From positions 12,564 to 76,563 of the forward strand of contig NZ_MBLO01000249.1 in assembly GCF_001854805.1 (NCBI RefSeq): a stretch of DNA of 64,000 nt, given 5' to 3'. The DNA comes from Pseudofrankia coriaricola (GTDB lineage Bacteria; Actinomycetota; Actinomycetes; Frankiales; Frankiaceae). Every line of letters starts with the position of its first letter. The stretch's first letter is position 1. Below the pieces are notes generated by a model. That model saw nothing but the letters and a program-made list of their open reading frames with translations, made no database searches and was not told the origin of the DNA. Below, piece after piece: positions 46,393 through 55,593 of this stretch. The position numbers and the translations under genes were made by a program.

Positions 46393-46851
46393 TCAGACGC
46401 CGGTCGCCGCGGCGGCGAGGACGACGAGGGCCGTCACGGCGGCGGCGGTGCGGATCGCGTTGAACCGGTCCCAGCGCACCCGGTGCCGCTCCCAGTCCGC
46501 CGGCGGCTCCTCCGGCCGCCATGACGCCATCGCGATGTTGATCGGCAGGTCACCGCGGACCGTGACGATCACGTTGGTCAGCAGCGAGACGAACCCGACG
46601 CCCGCGAGCGCCGCTGAGGTGGTGGAGTCACCGACGGCGGCGGTGACCGTCAGCGCGAGCGACGCGACCAGCGCGGCGAGCTGCAGCGGCACCATGAACC
46701 GCGGGTAACTGGCGTCGAATGCCTGCTTGATGGTGATGTACGACGCCACCGGCAACGAGTGCATCGCCGGCCGGATCGCCACCAGCCCGACCGTCATCGT
46801 GCCGGCGACCAGTCCGGCCAGCACCAGGGCCACCACCGCGAGCGCGGTCAT
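46393..46851 (-). CDS. DUF1772 (anthrone oxygenase-like) membrane protein
   Basis: A 152-residue protein with four hydrophobic helices. The C-terminal stretch EEPPADWERHRVRWDRFNAIRTAAA is the usual DUF1772 signature, and LPINIAMASW precedes it. The family includes anthrone oxygenases, but most bacterial members are uncharacterised. ATG at 46851 has GGGAGG upstream. The conserved Arg/Trp cluster is intact. Confidence 0.82.
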   Translation of the reverse strand: MTALAVVALVLAGLVAGTMTVGLVAIRPAMHSLPVASYITIKQAFDASYPRFMVPLQLAALVASLALTVTAAVGDSTTSAALAGVGFVSLLTNVIVTVRGDLPINIAMASWRPEEPPADWERHRVRWDRFNAIRTAAAVTALVVLAAAATGV

Positions 46852-47137
46852 CACCGAGCACCTCCCTGCGCGCGTGGACCCGGCCATGCCCCGAGCCAGG
46901 CTTCCTCACCGCGCACGCTAGCGGCGCACCGTGGGCACGCGGACACGGGAACCTCGACGATCGCCCGGCAGCTTCCTGCCAGCGTGACTTGCGGCCAGGC
47001 AACCGGGTCGGGACCAGCCCGCGCGGCGGCCGGCCGGCCAGGTGACCGTCCGTGCCGGGGATAGCTCTGTGAGCGACCGACGGCACCACGGCTCCAGGCA
47101 TCCCACGCTCTACCTGCCCAGCAACGTGGTTGGGCGT

Positions 47138-47310
47138 GACCCGTTCTGGTGAGGCGTCGGCACAACCCGGCCTGGTGAGGGGTCAGCACAACCTGGCCAC
47201 CGCCAGCGACAGCGCATCGGCGCACCGCCAACGCGACCCGTTCTGGTGAGGGGCCAGCGCAACCTGGCCACCGCCAGCGACAGCGCATCGGCGCACCGCC
47301 AACGCGACCA
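47138..47310. repeat. 71-bp tandem repeat, two full copies plus partial
   Basis: The block CCTGGCCACCGCCAGCGACA...CATCGGCGCACCGCCAACGCG occurs at 47192 and again 71 bases later at 47263, joined by ACCCGTTCTGGTGAGGGGCC. A decayed partial copy (ACCCGTTCTGGTGAGGCG) precedes them. The copies differ at only a few positions. Confidence 0.85.
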
Positions 47311-47400
47311 CATCCCGACCCCGATCCACGCCAGCCCCGGCCATACACCTCAGCCCCGAAACCAGGCTGGGAGGGCGCCCTGGGCGCCCGATGGCGAAGC

Positions 47401-47442
47401 CGGGGTTCCTGCCGGATCTGCGGAGCAGATCTGGGAGGTCCG
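47401..47442. repeat. Dispersed palindromic repeat, family A, copy 4
   Basis: CGGGGTTCCTGCCGGATCTG then CGGAG then CAGATCTGGGAGGTCCGG. Right arm matches copy 1, left arm matches copy 2. Confidence 0.8.
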
Positions 47443-47479
47443 GAGCGGTCGCGCAAGCGACCTTCGAGCCCGCTTCGCC

Positions 47480-48844
47480 TTATCCGGGGAGTGGCGGGAG
47501 ACTGAGGCAGCCGCGCAGTACGTTCTCGACGGCGTCGGAACGGGCATGGTCGCCCATGGAGCCGGTGACGAAGGCGTAGGCGTAGCGGCCGGAGCGGCTG
47601 GCCCAGCCGAGGCTGCCGCCGAGGCCGCCCATGCCGAACCCGTCCTCGTCGACGCCGAAGCCCAGCCCCCAGGCGTTCAGGCTGCCCATGACCCGGTCGG
47701 GACCACTGCACTGCGCCGTGGTGGCCTCGGCGAGCAGGCTGGGCCCGAGCAGCTGGCCGGACAGCAGCGCGGCGTACAGCCCGGCGACGGCGCGGGCGGT
47801 GCCATGCCCGTTGACCGCCGGAACCTCGGCGGCGCGCAGCGCGGCGCTGTTGGCCACGGCACCGTCCTGGACGCCGGGTGGGTTGCCGATCGCCCGCTTG
47901 TAGAGCTCGGGACGCCCATCGGCGGCGCGCAGGCGGAACGCCGCGTCCAGCCCGGTGAGCTCGACGGCGCGGGCCTGCTGCTCGGGCGTGAGACCGATCG
48001 TGAAGTCGAGCCCGAGCGGCTCGCAGACCTCCTCGCGCAGGAACGTGGCGAGCCGCCGCCCGTCGACGTGCCGCACCAGCTCGCCGAGGAGGTGGCCGTA
48101 GAACAGCGCCGACTCGCCGTGCGCCGTGCCCGGTGTCCACAGTGGCTGCTGGGCCGCGAGCGCGGCGCAGATGAAGTCCCAGTCGAACAGCGCCGCCGTC
48201 GGCAGCGGCCGGTCCAGCGCGACCAGGCCTGCCTGGTGGGCCAGCACGTGCCGGACGGTCGCGGGCGCGGCGAAGCCGGGCCAGTACCGGTCGACGCGGC
48301 TGTCGAGGTCGAGCCGGCCGCGTTCCACCAGCAGCAGCGCGCACACCGCGGCGAACGGCTTCGTCACCGAGTACGGCATGACGATGCTGTCGCGGCCCCA
48401 GGCCGTCATGCCGGCCGCGTCCGCGGTGCCGCCCCACAGGTCGACCACCCAGGCGTCGTCGTGCCAGGCCGCCACGGCGGCGCCGGTGCCCGCGGCCTCG
48501 GCCAGCACCCGCTCGAACGCCACCCGTACCGGTTCGAAGCCCGGCGCCACCACGCCCCGCGCGGCGGCGCCCGCGCCCGCCGAGCCGCCGGCGGCCCCGC
48601 CCGCCATGACGGCGTCGGGCGCGCCACCCTCACCGCCCCCGCCCCCGCCCCCCGCCTCGGCGCCGCCTGGGTCGGCCACCGGCGCGGGAGCGACGGGCGC
48701 CTCCGCGGTGGGACGGGCCGCGGTCGGGGCCGCCACGTCGGTCGTGGTCGGGTCGGTGGCGACGGCGCCGCCCGCGGCGGCGGGTGCGGGAAGGGTCATG
48801 GCGGCGATTGTCCGTCCGAAATTGCGCGTGGGTGTCGTTTCCAC
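47480..48844 (-). CDS. Beta-lactamase-family serine hydrolase (EstB-like)
   Basis: A 454-residue enzyme of the class C beta-lactamase/penicillin-binding fold, usually acting as an esterase. The nucleophile motif SxxK is SVTK (in PYSVTKPFAAVCALLLVERG), and the second motif is YGH (in ALFYGHLLGELV) replacing YxN. About 100 Ala/Gly/Pro-rich residues, including a Gly run, precede the domain. GTG at 48844 or ATG at 48799 are both possible starts; neither has a strong Shine-Dalgarno. No signal peptide is evident, so it is probably cytosolic. Confidence 0.85.
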   Translation of the reverse strand: METTPTRNFGRTIAAMTLPAPAAAGGAVATDPTTTDVAAPTAARPTAEAPVAPAPVADPGGAEAGGGGGGGEGGAPDAVMAGGAAGGSAGAGAAARGVVAPGFEPVRVAFERVLAEAAGTGAAVAAWHDDAWVVDLWGGTADAAGMTAWGRDSIVMPYSVTKPFAAVCALLLVERGRLDLDSRVDRYWPGFAAPATVRHVLAHQAGLVALDRPLPTAALFDWDFICAALAAQQPLWTPGTAHGESALFYGHLLGELVRHVDGRRLATFLREEVCEPLGLDFTIGLTPEQQARAVELTGLDAAFRLRAADGRPELYKRAIGNPPGVQDGAVANSAALRAAEVPAVNGHGTARAVAGLYAALLSGQLLGPSLLAEATTAQCSGPDRVMGSLNAWGLGFGVDEDGFGMGGLGGSLGWASRSGRYAYAFVTGSMGDHARSDAVENVLRGCLSLPPLPG

Positions 48845-48909
48845 GCCTAGGGCGCGTCCCGGAGTCGTAACCCAACCGACACGTTGGCCCGTTCAGGCAG
48901 GCGGGTCTG

Positions 48910-49974
48910 TCACCGGCGGTCACCGGTCGTCGCGCGGACGGCCTCGGTGGCGAGCAGCCGGGCCAGGACGTCGCCCGCCGCGCGGATGTCGTCGTCGTCC
49001 ACGTCGAGGTGGGTGAGCAGGCGCAGCGACGTCGGCCCGGCGGTGCCGACGAGCACGCCCTGCGCGGCCGCCCTCGCGGCGAAGGCCTCCGCGTCCGGCA
49101 CCGTCACGAAGATCATGTTCGTCTCGACCAGTTTCGGCTCGACGCGGCCCGGGGCCGCGTCGGCGAGCGTCGCGGCGAGCTCGGCGGCGTGCCGGTGGTC
49201 GTCGGCCAGTCGGTCAATGTGGTGACGCAGCGCGTACAGGCCAGCCGCGGCGAGCACCCCGGCCTGACGCATCCCGCCGCCGAGCCGCTTGCGCCACACC
49301 CGGGCCCGCGCGATGTGCTCGGCGTCGCCGACGACGAGCGAGCCGACCGGGGCGCCCAGCCCTTTCGAGAGGCAGACCGAGAGCGTGCCGAACAGCTGGC
49401 CGAGGCGGCGCGGTTCGACCCCGAGGCCCACGGCGGCGTTCCAGATCCGGGCGCCGTCGCAGTGCAGCACCACACCGGCGTCGTCGGTGATCGCCCGCAG
49501 CCGCTCCAGCCGGTCGAGCGGCCAGATCCGCCCGCCGGTGCGCGCCTGGGTGTTCTCCACGGCGACGACGCTGGTCGGGACCATGTTGTAGGTCTTCGGC
49601 GCCGAGCGTGGCCGGATCTGCGCGGCGAGCTCGGCGAGGTCCAACGGGCCGGCGAGCCCCGACAGCGTCCGGGTCTGGACCCCGCCGAGCGCGGCGAGCC
49701 CGCCGAGCTCATAGGTGACGATGTGCGCCTCGGCGTCGGCTATGACCTCCGTGCCGATCTCGGCGCTCGCCCGCAGCGCGCAGAAGTTGCCCATCGTCCC
49801 GCTCGGCACGAACACGGCGGCCTCGTGGCCGAGCAGTCCGGCCGCGTGCTCCTCGAGCGCACGCACCGACGGGTCCTCGCCGTAGACGTCGTCGCCGACC
49901 TCGGCCTCGGCCATCGCCCGGCGCATGTCCGCCGTCGGCCGGGTCACCGTGTCGCTGCGCAGGTCGATCGCCAT
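48910..49974 (-). CDS. Low-specificity L-threonine aldolase
   Basis: A 354-residue PLP enzyme that splits L-threonine or L-allo-threonine to glycine and acetaldehyde. The start IDLRSDTVTRPTADMRRAM and the loop GDDVYGEDP are family signatures; the PLP lysine is in VCLSKGLGAPVGS. The upstream gene on this strand is peptide deformylase, 68 bases away, so they may share a transcript. ATG at 49974 is chosen by alignment, since the preceding residues are not conserved. Confidence 0.92.
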   Translation of the reverse strand: MAIDLRSDTVTRPTADMRRAMAEAEVGDDVYGEDPSVRALEEHAAGLLGHEAAVFVPSGTMGNFCALRASAEIGTEVIADAEAHIVTYELGGLAALGGVQTRTLSGLAGPLDLAELAAQIRPRSAPKTYNMVPTSVVAVENTQARTGGRIWPLDRLERLRAITDDAGVVLHCDGARIWNAAVGLGVEPRRLGQLFGTLSVCLSKGLGAPVGSLVVGDAEHIARARVWRKRLGGGMRQAGVLAAAGLYALRHHIDRLADDHRHAAELAATLADAAPGRVEPKLVETNMIFVTVPDAEAFAARAAAQGVLVGTAGPTSLRLLTHLDVDDDDIRAAGDVLARLLATEAVRATTGDRR

Positions 49975-50042
49975 GTCTGGCACGATACGGCCCGCCATTC
50001 GCCGTGCGGCCGGCGTCGGCCGCGCCCGGTACGCCGCCGGCA

Positions 50043-50687
50043 TCAGCGACGGCGGCGCAGCGCCGCGAGGAAGCCGTCCCCGTCGTCGCCTGACTGGCCG
50101 GAGCCCGCCCAGGCCTGCGCACCCGGCTGGCCCGGCGCGGGGAGCGTGGGATCGCGCAGGGCGCGGGCCGCGGAACGGCGGGTGAGGCCGGTGAGCCGGT
50201 CAAGGTAGAGCGTGCCGGCCAGATGGTCGGACTCGTGCTGCAGGCAGCGGGCGAGCAGGCCGGTGCCGGAGTGCTCGACCGGTTCGCCGTGCGCGTCCAC
50301 GCCGCGCACGATGGCGCTCGCCGCCCTCGTCGTCGCGTAGTGGTAGCCGGGCACCGACAGGCAGCCCTCCTGGTCGGTCTGCTCGCCGGGGCCGAGCTCG
50401 AGGACCGGGTTCGCCACGACCCGCGGCTGGCGCCGCCGGGGCTGGTCGTCGGCGTCGGCGTCGTCCTCATGTCGGTCCGGCCGGTTCGGCTGCCAGTCCG
50501 TGTCGAACACGAACAGCCGCAGGCCGACGCCGACCTGCGGCGCGGCCAGCCCCACCCCGGGCGCCGCGTACATCGTCTCGATCATGTCGTCGACGAGCCG
50601 GCGCAGCCGGTCGTCGAAGACCGTGACCGGATCGGCGGGGGTGCGCAGTATGGGGTCGCCCAGGACCCGGATCGGCAGGATGGTCAC
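50043..50687 (-). CDS. def: Peptide deformylase
   Basis: A 214-residue metallo-enzyme that removes the formyl group from new proteins. All three motifs are intact: GVGLAAPQVG, EGCLSVPG (metal Cys) and QHESDHL (metal His and catalytic Glu). A charged insertion, RPDRHEDDADADDQPRRRQ, lies between the first two motifs and is unusual. GTG at 50687 gives the conserved VTILPIRVLGDPILR start. About 40 residues at the C-terminus are Ala/Gly/Asp-rich and extend beyond the catalytic core. Confidence 0.93.
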   Translation of the reverse strand: MTILPIRVLGDPILRTPADPVTVFDDRLRRLVDDMIETMYAAPGVGLAAPQVGVGLRLFVFDTDWQPNRPDRHEDDADADDQPRRRQPRVVANPVLELGPGEQTDQEGCLSVPGYHYATTRAASAIVRGVDAHGEPVEHSGTGLLARCLQHESDHLAGTLYLDRLTGLTRRSAARALRDPTLPAPGQPGAQAWAGSGQSGDDGDGFLAALRRRR

Positions 50688-50740
50688 CCTTCCAGGATCC
50701 CAGCCTTCCACCCGTCCGTGCCGTCCCAGCCTGAGCGCTA

Positions 50741-50792
50741 GGCCAAAGGCCACGCGATGATGGCGGAGCCTCGCGTGGCCGGAGGCCATCAG
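50741..50792 (+). repeat. Dispersed repeat, family B, copy 3
   Basis: GGCCAAAGGCCACGCGATG, ATGGCGGAGCCTCGCGTGG and CCGGAGGCCATCAG: diverged copy in the gap between def and the RyR-domain gene. Confidence 0.7.
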
Positions 50793-50799
50793 ACACGGC

Positions 50800-52635
50800 C
50801 TAGGCGGCGGGCGCGTCGGCGGAGCGGACGACGCGGTAGCCGGCGCCGGCGAGCAGCTGGGGGATCAGGCGCACCATCTGGGCGTCCTTGTCCTTTGTCT
50901 CCGTGGACAGGTCGTCATACGGGCGGATGTCGGGGTGGATCAGCCGCTCGTTGTCCCGGGCCTCACCGCCCCGCCAGCCGTGCGCGAGCCGGTCGCGCAT
51001 CCAGCGCTCGTGCTCGTGGCGGGCCAGCAGCTCGACCTCGTCCAGGGTGAACGCGAACGGCGGCGCGTCCGGCGTCATCCTGGCGCTCGCGCAGCCGATC
51101 AGGTTCAGCTTGGTCTCGATGTCGCGGGCCTGGTCGTAGTTGTTGGTGCGGTACTTCTCCGGCAGGTTCTCCCACGCGACCAGCGCCTCGTTGTCGTCGC
51201 TGGCCTCGCCGGAGTCCAGCCGCTGGCGGCAGTAGTCGGCGTGGATCGCCTCGGCCCATGCTTCCAGCCGGTCATCAGACACGTCATCAGGATCGCAGGC
51301 CGCGTCGAGCTGCGGAAAGATGACCATGTCGTCGTAGAGCGCGTCCATCGGGCCCTGCCCCTCCTGTCGACCGGGGCGCAGCGCGTCCCCGAGCGGGCTA
51401 CCTCTGTCCACCCGGACGACGACCGACCGGCGGGTCGGCGGCCGGGCCGTCGCGAGCGCCTTGCGCAACGCCAGCTCCTCGTCGCCGTAGCAGACGAAGA
51501 TCTGCTCGAGAAAGCCGGCGCCGGGCGCGCGGGCGTGCGCGCGCCGGTCGAGGTCCGCCTCCTCGGCGCGGACGTCGTGGCAGTCCAGGTCGAGCGCCGC
51601 GTCGAGAACCTCGTAGCGGGCGCGCAGTGCCTGGACGGCCGTGCTCGCGCGCTCGTCGACCACCACCACCGGCAGCCGGAAGGCGCCCTCGCCGAGGATG
51701 CGCCTGCGCCGCCGGGCGATCTGGAGCAGCAGCTCCCGGCCGAACGGCGACAGGCCGGCGACGACGACCGGCCCGCCGCCGGCCGGCGTCCAGGTCGCCG
51801 CGAGATCGTCGAGCAGCAGCCGGGCGCCGAGGCGGGCCGTGTTGAAGAAGTCGACCGTGACGGCGTCGCTCGCCGGCTGGCGCAGCAGCAGGATCCACAG
51901 CGCGTCGAGCACGTCCGGATCGGACTCCTCGGCGTAGCAGCGCAACGCGGTGGACCGGTCGCGCCCGGCGGCGGTGGCGATGGCGACGGCGGCGATGAGT
52001 ACGGCCGCGTTGCGGCCGGTCGCGGGCCCGGTCACGTAGAGCCTGTCGGCGCGGGCGAGGCCGGCGCGGCGCAGCACCGCCTCGTCGGTCGGGTCGCCGG
52101 CGAGCACGGTGACCCGCTGGTCGCCGACGAGGCCGGCGAGCTCCGCGTGGGCGCCGGGAGCGACGAGCACCACCTGGGCGCCCTCGGCGCGCAGCTTCGC
52201 GACGAGGGCGAGCGCGCCCGGCCCGTCGCCGCAGACGACCGCGTGGCCATGGGCGAGCCGGGCCCGCAGCCGGGCCACCGGCAGCACGAGCGCGTCGGCG
52301 AGCGCGTAGAACGTCGCAGCCGGGGCGAGGAAACGGGCCACCTGCAGGGGTGCCGAGAGCGCCGTGTCGGGCAGGTCGGGCGGCTGGAAGACGAACAGGC
52401 CGAGGGAGCCGTAGAGCAGGTCGAGGAAATGGCCGCCGAACGACCCGCCGACGCCGGCCGCCTCATACATCAGCCACTGGCCGGCAATCCCCAGGCACAT
52501 CGCGGCGACCGCCGCGACCCCGCACAGCACCCGCCATCCTCGGGGGTCGACGAGCAGCGTGCGTAATCCGTCCGCGGCCGCGTCACGGCGCGTCCGACGC
52601 GCTCGGCGTTGCCGTTCCCCGGCGTCGCTCACCAC
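50800..52635 (-). CDS. Membrane protein with TrkA-N-like Rossmann domains and C-terminal RyR domain
   Basis: A 611-residue protein. Helices at about 35-55 and 97-118 flank a pore-like loop (YGSLGLFVF, 75-83), like a two-TM ion channel. A TrkA-N/RCK-like Rossmann domain follows (HAVVCGDGPGALALVAKL, 130-148) and a second nucleotide-binding-like segment (VVVAGLSPFGRELLLQIAR, 290-308). The C-terminus (about 537-602) matches the RyR domain: EHERWMRDRLAHGWRGG, then HPDIRPYDDL. RyR modules occur in animal calcium channels and in bacterial proteins thought to bind nucleotide-type ligands. It may be a nucleotide-gated channel; the ion and trigger are unknown. Starts with GTG. Confidence 0.75.
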   Translation of the reverse strand: MVSDAGERQRRARRTRRDAAADGLRTLLVDPRGWRVLCGVAAVAAMCLGIAGQWLMYEAAGVGGSFGGHFLDLLYGSLGLFVFQPPDLPDTALSAPLQVARFLAPAATFYALADALVLPVARLRARLAHGHAVVCGDGPGALALVAKLRAEGAQVVLVAPGAHAELAGLVGDQRVTVLAGDPTDEAVLRRAGLARADRLYVTGPATGRNAAVLIAAVAIATAAGRDRSTALRCYAEESDPDVLDALWILLLRQPASDAVTVDFFNTARLGARLLLDDLAATWTPAGGGPVVVAGLSPFGRELLLQIARRRRRILGEGAFRLPVVVVDERASTAVQALRARYEVLDAALDLDCHDVRAEEADLDRRAHARAPGAGFLEQIFVCYGDEELALRKALATARPPTRRSVVVRVDRGSPLGDALRPGRQEGQGPMDALYDDMVIFPQLDAACDPDDVSDDRLEAWAEAIHADYCRQRLDSGEASDDNEALVAWENLPEKYRTNNYDQARDIETKLNLIGCASARMTPDAPPFAFTLDEVELLARHEHERWMRDRLAHGWRGGEARDNERLIHPDIRPYDDLSTETKDKDAQMVRLIPQLLAGAGYRVVRSADAPAA

Positions 52636-53022
52636 GCTCGTCAGCTCTCCTCGTGTCTCCGGACGGAGCCTGCGGGTCCATATGGGGTTTTGATGGGTTG
52701 CTGGAGCGCTTGGAGTTATTGGAGTTCAGAGAAGACGGTACGGGTGGGAAACCGTGGAGCTTGCCGCGTTCTCCCGGGTGGGCGGCTTCGCGAACCTTAT
52801 GCCTAACGGCCGCATTTGGCGCGGTCAACGCGGTGGTCGGTTGTGCGACAGCGGTCGGTGAACGGCTCCGAAGGACTCCCGAACGGCGGACCGGATCCGG
52901 ATGGGGCCCGTGGCTGGCAGCAGGATTCGCTGGGGGGAAGATGTGGGATTGGCGGTGACGTCTCGTAGGTCACCTCGTGTATCGGTGGACTCGGTGGGCA
53001 GTGGCGCGGGACGCTGGCTGGC
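52636..53022. other. Divergent promoter region, no gene seen
   Basis: Between the RyR-domain gene and methylmalonyl-CoA epimerase. It is less GC-rich than average, with CATATGGGGTTTTGATGGG near 52679, which resembles the reverse of a stretch at 26624. No clear operator or hairpin stood out. It should hold promoters for both flanking genes. Confidence 0.4.
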
Positions 53023-53448
53023 GTGCTGACCAGGATTGATCACGTCGGGATCGCGGTGGCGTCGCTGACCGAGACCATCCCGATCTATGAGCAGGCGTTC
53101 AACCTGAAGTGTGTGCATCAGGAGACCAACGAGCGCCAGGGCGTGCGCGAGGCGATGCTGCTGGTGCACTCCGGTGACACCGGTGGCTCCTACGTCCAAC
53201 TGCTCGAGCCGATCCGCGACGACACGCCGGTGGGCAAGTTCCTGGCCAAGCGCGGCCCGGGTATCCACCACATCGCCTACGGCGTCGACGACATCGACGC
53301 GGCGCTGGCGTCGCTCACCGTCGGCGGCTTCGACCTGGTGAACAAGACCCCGGTGCACGGCACCTCGGGCAGCCGGATCGCCTTCATCCACCCCAAGGGC
53401 CTTGGCGGCGTCCTCACCGAACTGGTCGAGGCCGCCGGCGGCCACTGA
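53023..53448 (+). CDS. mce: Methylmalonyl-CoA epimerase
   Basis: A 141-residue vicinal-oxygen-chelate protein that interconverts (S)- and (R)-methylmalonyl-CoA in propionate metabolism. Metal ligands and catalytic residues fit the family: RIDHVGIAV at the start, the conserved IHHIAYGVDDI, and the Glu in LTELVE at the end. GTG at 53023 gives the usual start. Its mutase partner is not in the window. Convergent with metK. Confidence 0.93.
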   Translation: MLTRIDHVGIAVASLTETIPIYEQAFNLKCVHQETNERQGVREAMLLVHSGDTGGSYVQLLEPIRDDTPVGKFLAKRGPGIHHIAYGVDDIDAALASLTVGGFDLVNKTPVHGTSGSRIAFIHPKGLGGVLTELVEAAGGH

Positions 53449-53479
53449 CACCGCCGTCGGCCACTGACACTGACATGCC

Positions 53480-53517
53480 AGCGCCCGCGCAGGTCCCCGA
53501 GGACCGGCGCGGGCGCT
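53480..53517. terminator. Bidirectional terminator between mce and metK
   Basis: 11-bp arms AGCGCCCGCGC (53480-53490) and GCGCGGGCGCT (53507-53517), with an inner GGTCC-ccga-GGACC stem. Confidence 0.8.
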
Positions 53518-53536
53518 CGCGCGTGGCTACAAGCCG

Positions 53537-54805
<1,269 letters not shown>

Positions 54806-55593
54806 GAAATACCTCGTTTCGTGCGCGCCGACGGTTCTCGGCCCGTGGCGGATGACGCCAACCAGTGGGCGGGCGCCTATCTTCACCCCCGCGTGGCCCT
54901 TTCCCCGGCATCCGGCGGCCCCGTCTCCGCCCGCGCCGCGCCCATTCCCGGCATTCAGCCCGAACTCCGCGCGCGGGATGCCGCCCCCTGTCCGGTTCGG
55001 CTTCGGCCGCCGCCGGCACCCCCACGTCGCGATGGCGGAGTGGAACACTCTGCGCGCATGACGTGCTGACGGTGAGAAAGGAGCTTGGAGAGTGAGACGC
55101 TAAGTGTTGGGTCCTGCACACATAGCGAATATTGATCGCTGTAAGTGCCTGAGAGGACGCGCTTACAACCGGCGAAATCCGAGATGAAACGTGATGCCGG
55201 TCACGAAGGTTTTCTGGAAAGTGCTGAAGGAGAGCGGGAAACACGGACGGTCAGCGATCGGGAACGTGGCTGGCCACGATTCGTGTTTGCCTACTGGCCG
55301 GAGGCCCACCTATGTTTGTTCTCGTCCGGCCGGGGCGCACCTTTCCCGGGCCGGGCGAAACGCCGGGCCGACGCCGCTTCTGCCCACGGTCCCGGCGCAT
55401 GTCGTCTCTTCTATCGCGGGGCAGAAACGGAGGAGCCCGGGCTCGGGCTCAGCCGGAGGGATGCCAGCAGGAAAGCTGCGTTCTCCAGGCGCGCCAGGCC
55501 ACAGGATGGCCGGGGCGTCACCGCGCGCCGTTCCAGCATCGTCCTCGATGTTGGTCTGTGCGCGTTCCGTTGGTGTAGCGGGAAAGCCATTTC
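54806..55593. other. Long divergent intergenic region with candidate structured leader RNA
   Basis: A 788-base region between metK (minus) and the lysozyme-like gene (plus). No credible gene. The middle (55080-55265) is distinctly less GC-rich. A multi-stem fold can be drawn at 55134-55259. A further hairpin, CGTGGC-TG-GCCACG, lies at 55265-55278. Confidence 0.5.
55134..55259 (+). ncRNA. Candidate structured leader RNA (unassigned)
   Basis: Closing stem GATCGCT (55134-55140) / AGCGATC (55253-55259). Inside: GTAAGTGC (55141-55148) / GCGCTTAC (55159-55166); ACCGGC (55168-55173) / GCCGGT (55196-55201); GTTTTC (55209-55214) / GGAAAC (55237-55242). The three hairpins stand side by side on a closing stem, the layout of a riboswitch-like aptamer, about 330 bases ahead of a lysozyme-like cell-wall gene. 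In actinobacteria such genes are often controlled by c-di-AMP (ydaO) riboswitches, but the ydaO conserved words were not found. Pairing was judged by eye. Confidence 0.4.

Larger units (their letters stand above)
46852..47479. other. Long intergenic region rich in repeats
   Basis: A 628-base gap without a credible gene. It contains a 71-bp tandem repeat (about 47138-47310), a family A palindrome (47401-47442) and the hairpin GGTCGC-gcaa-GCGACC just after it, which copy 1 at 20518 also carries. Confidence 0.6.

Noticed and set aside
47138-47310. CRISPR array
   Set aside because: The 71-bp units are directly adjacent without variable spacers and no cas gene is in the window.
54806-55133. SAM riboswitch in the metK leader on the minus strand
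   Set aside because: No SAM-I, II or IV consensus could be recognised by eye in the reverse complement.
55134-55259. c-di-AMP (ydaO), SAM-I or TPP riboswitch
   Set aside because: Short look-alike words (GATGAAAC, CTGAGAGG) occur but not in the conserved order, and the ydaO conserved words are missing, so it was kept as unassigned.
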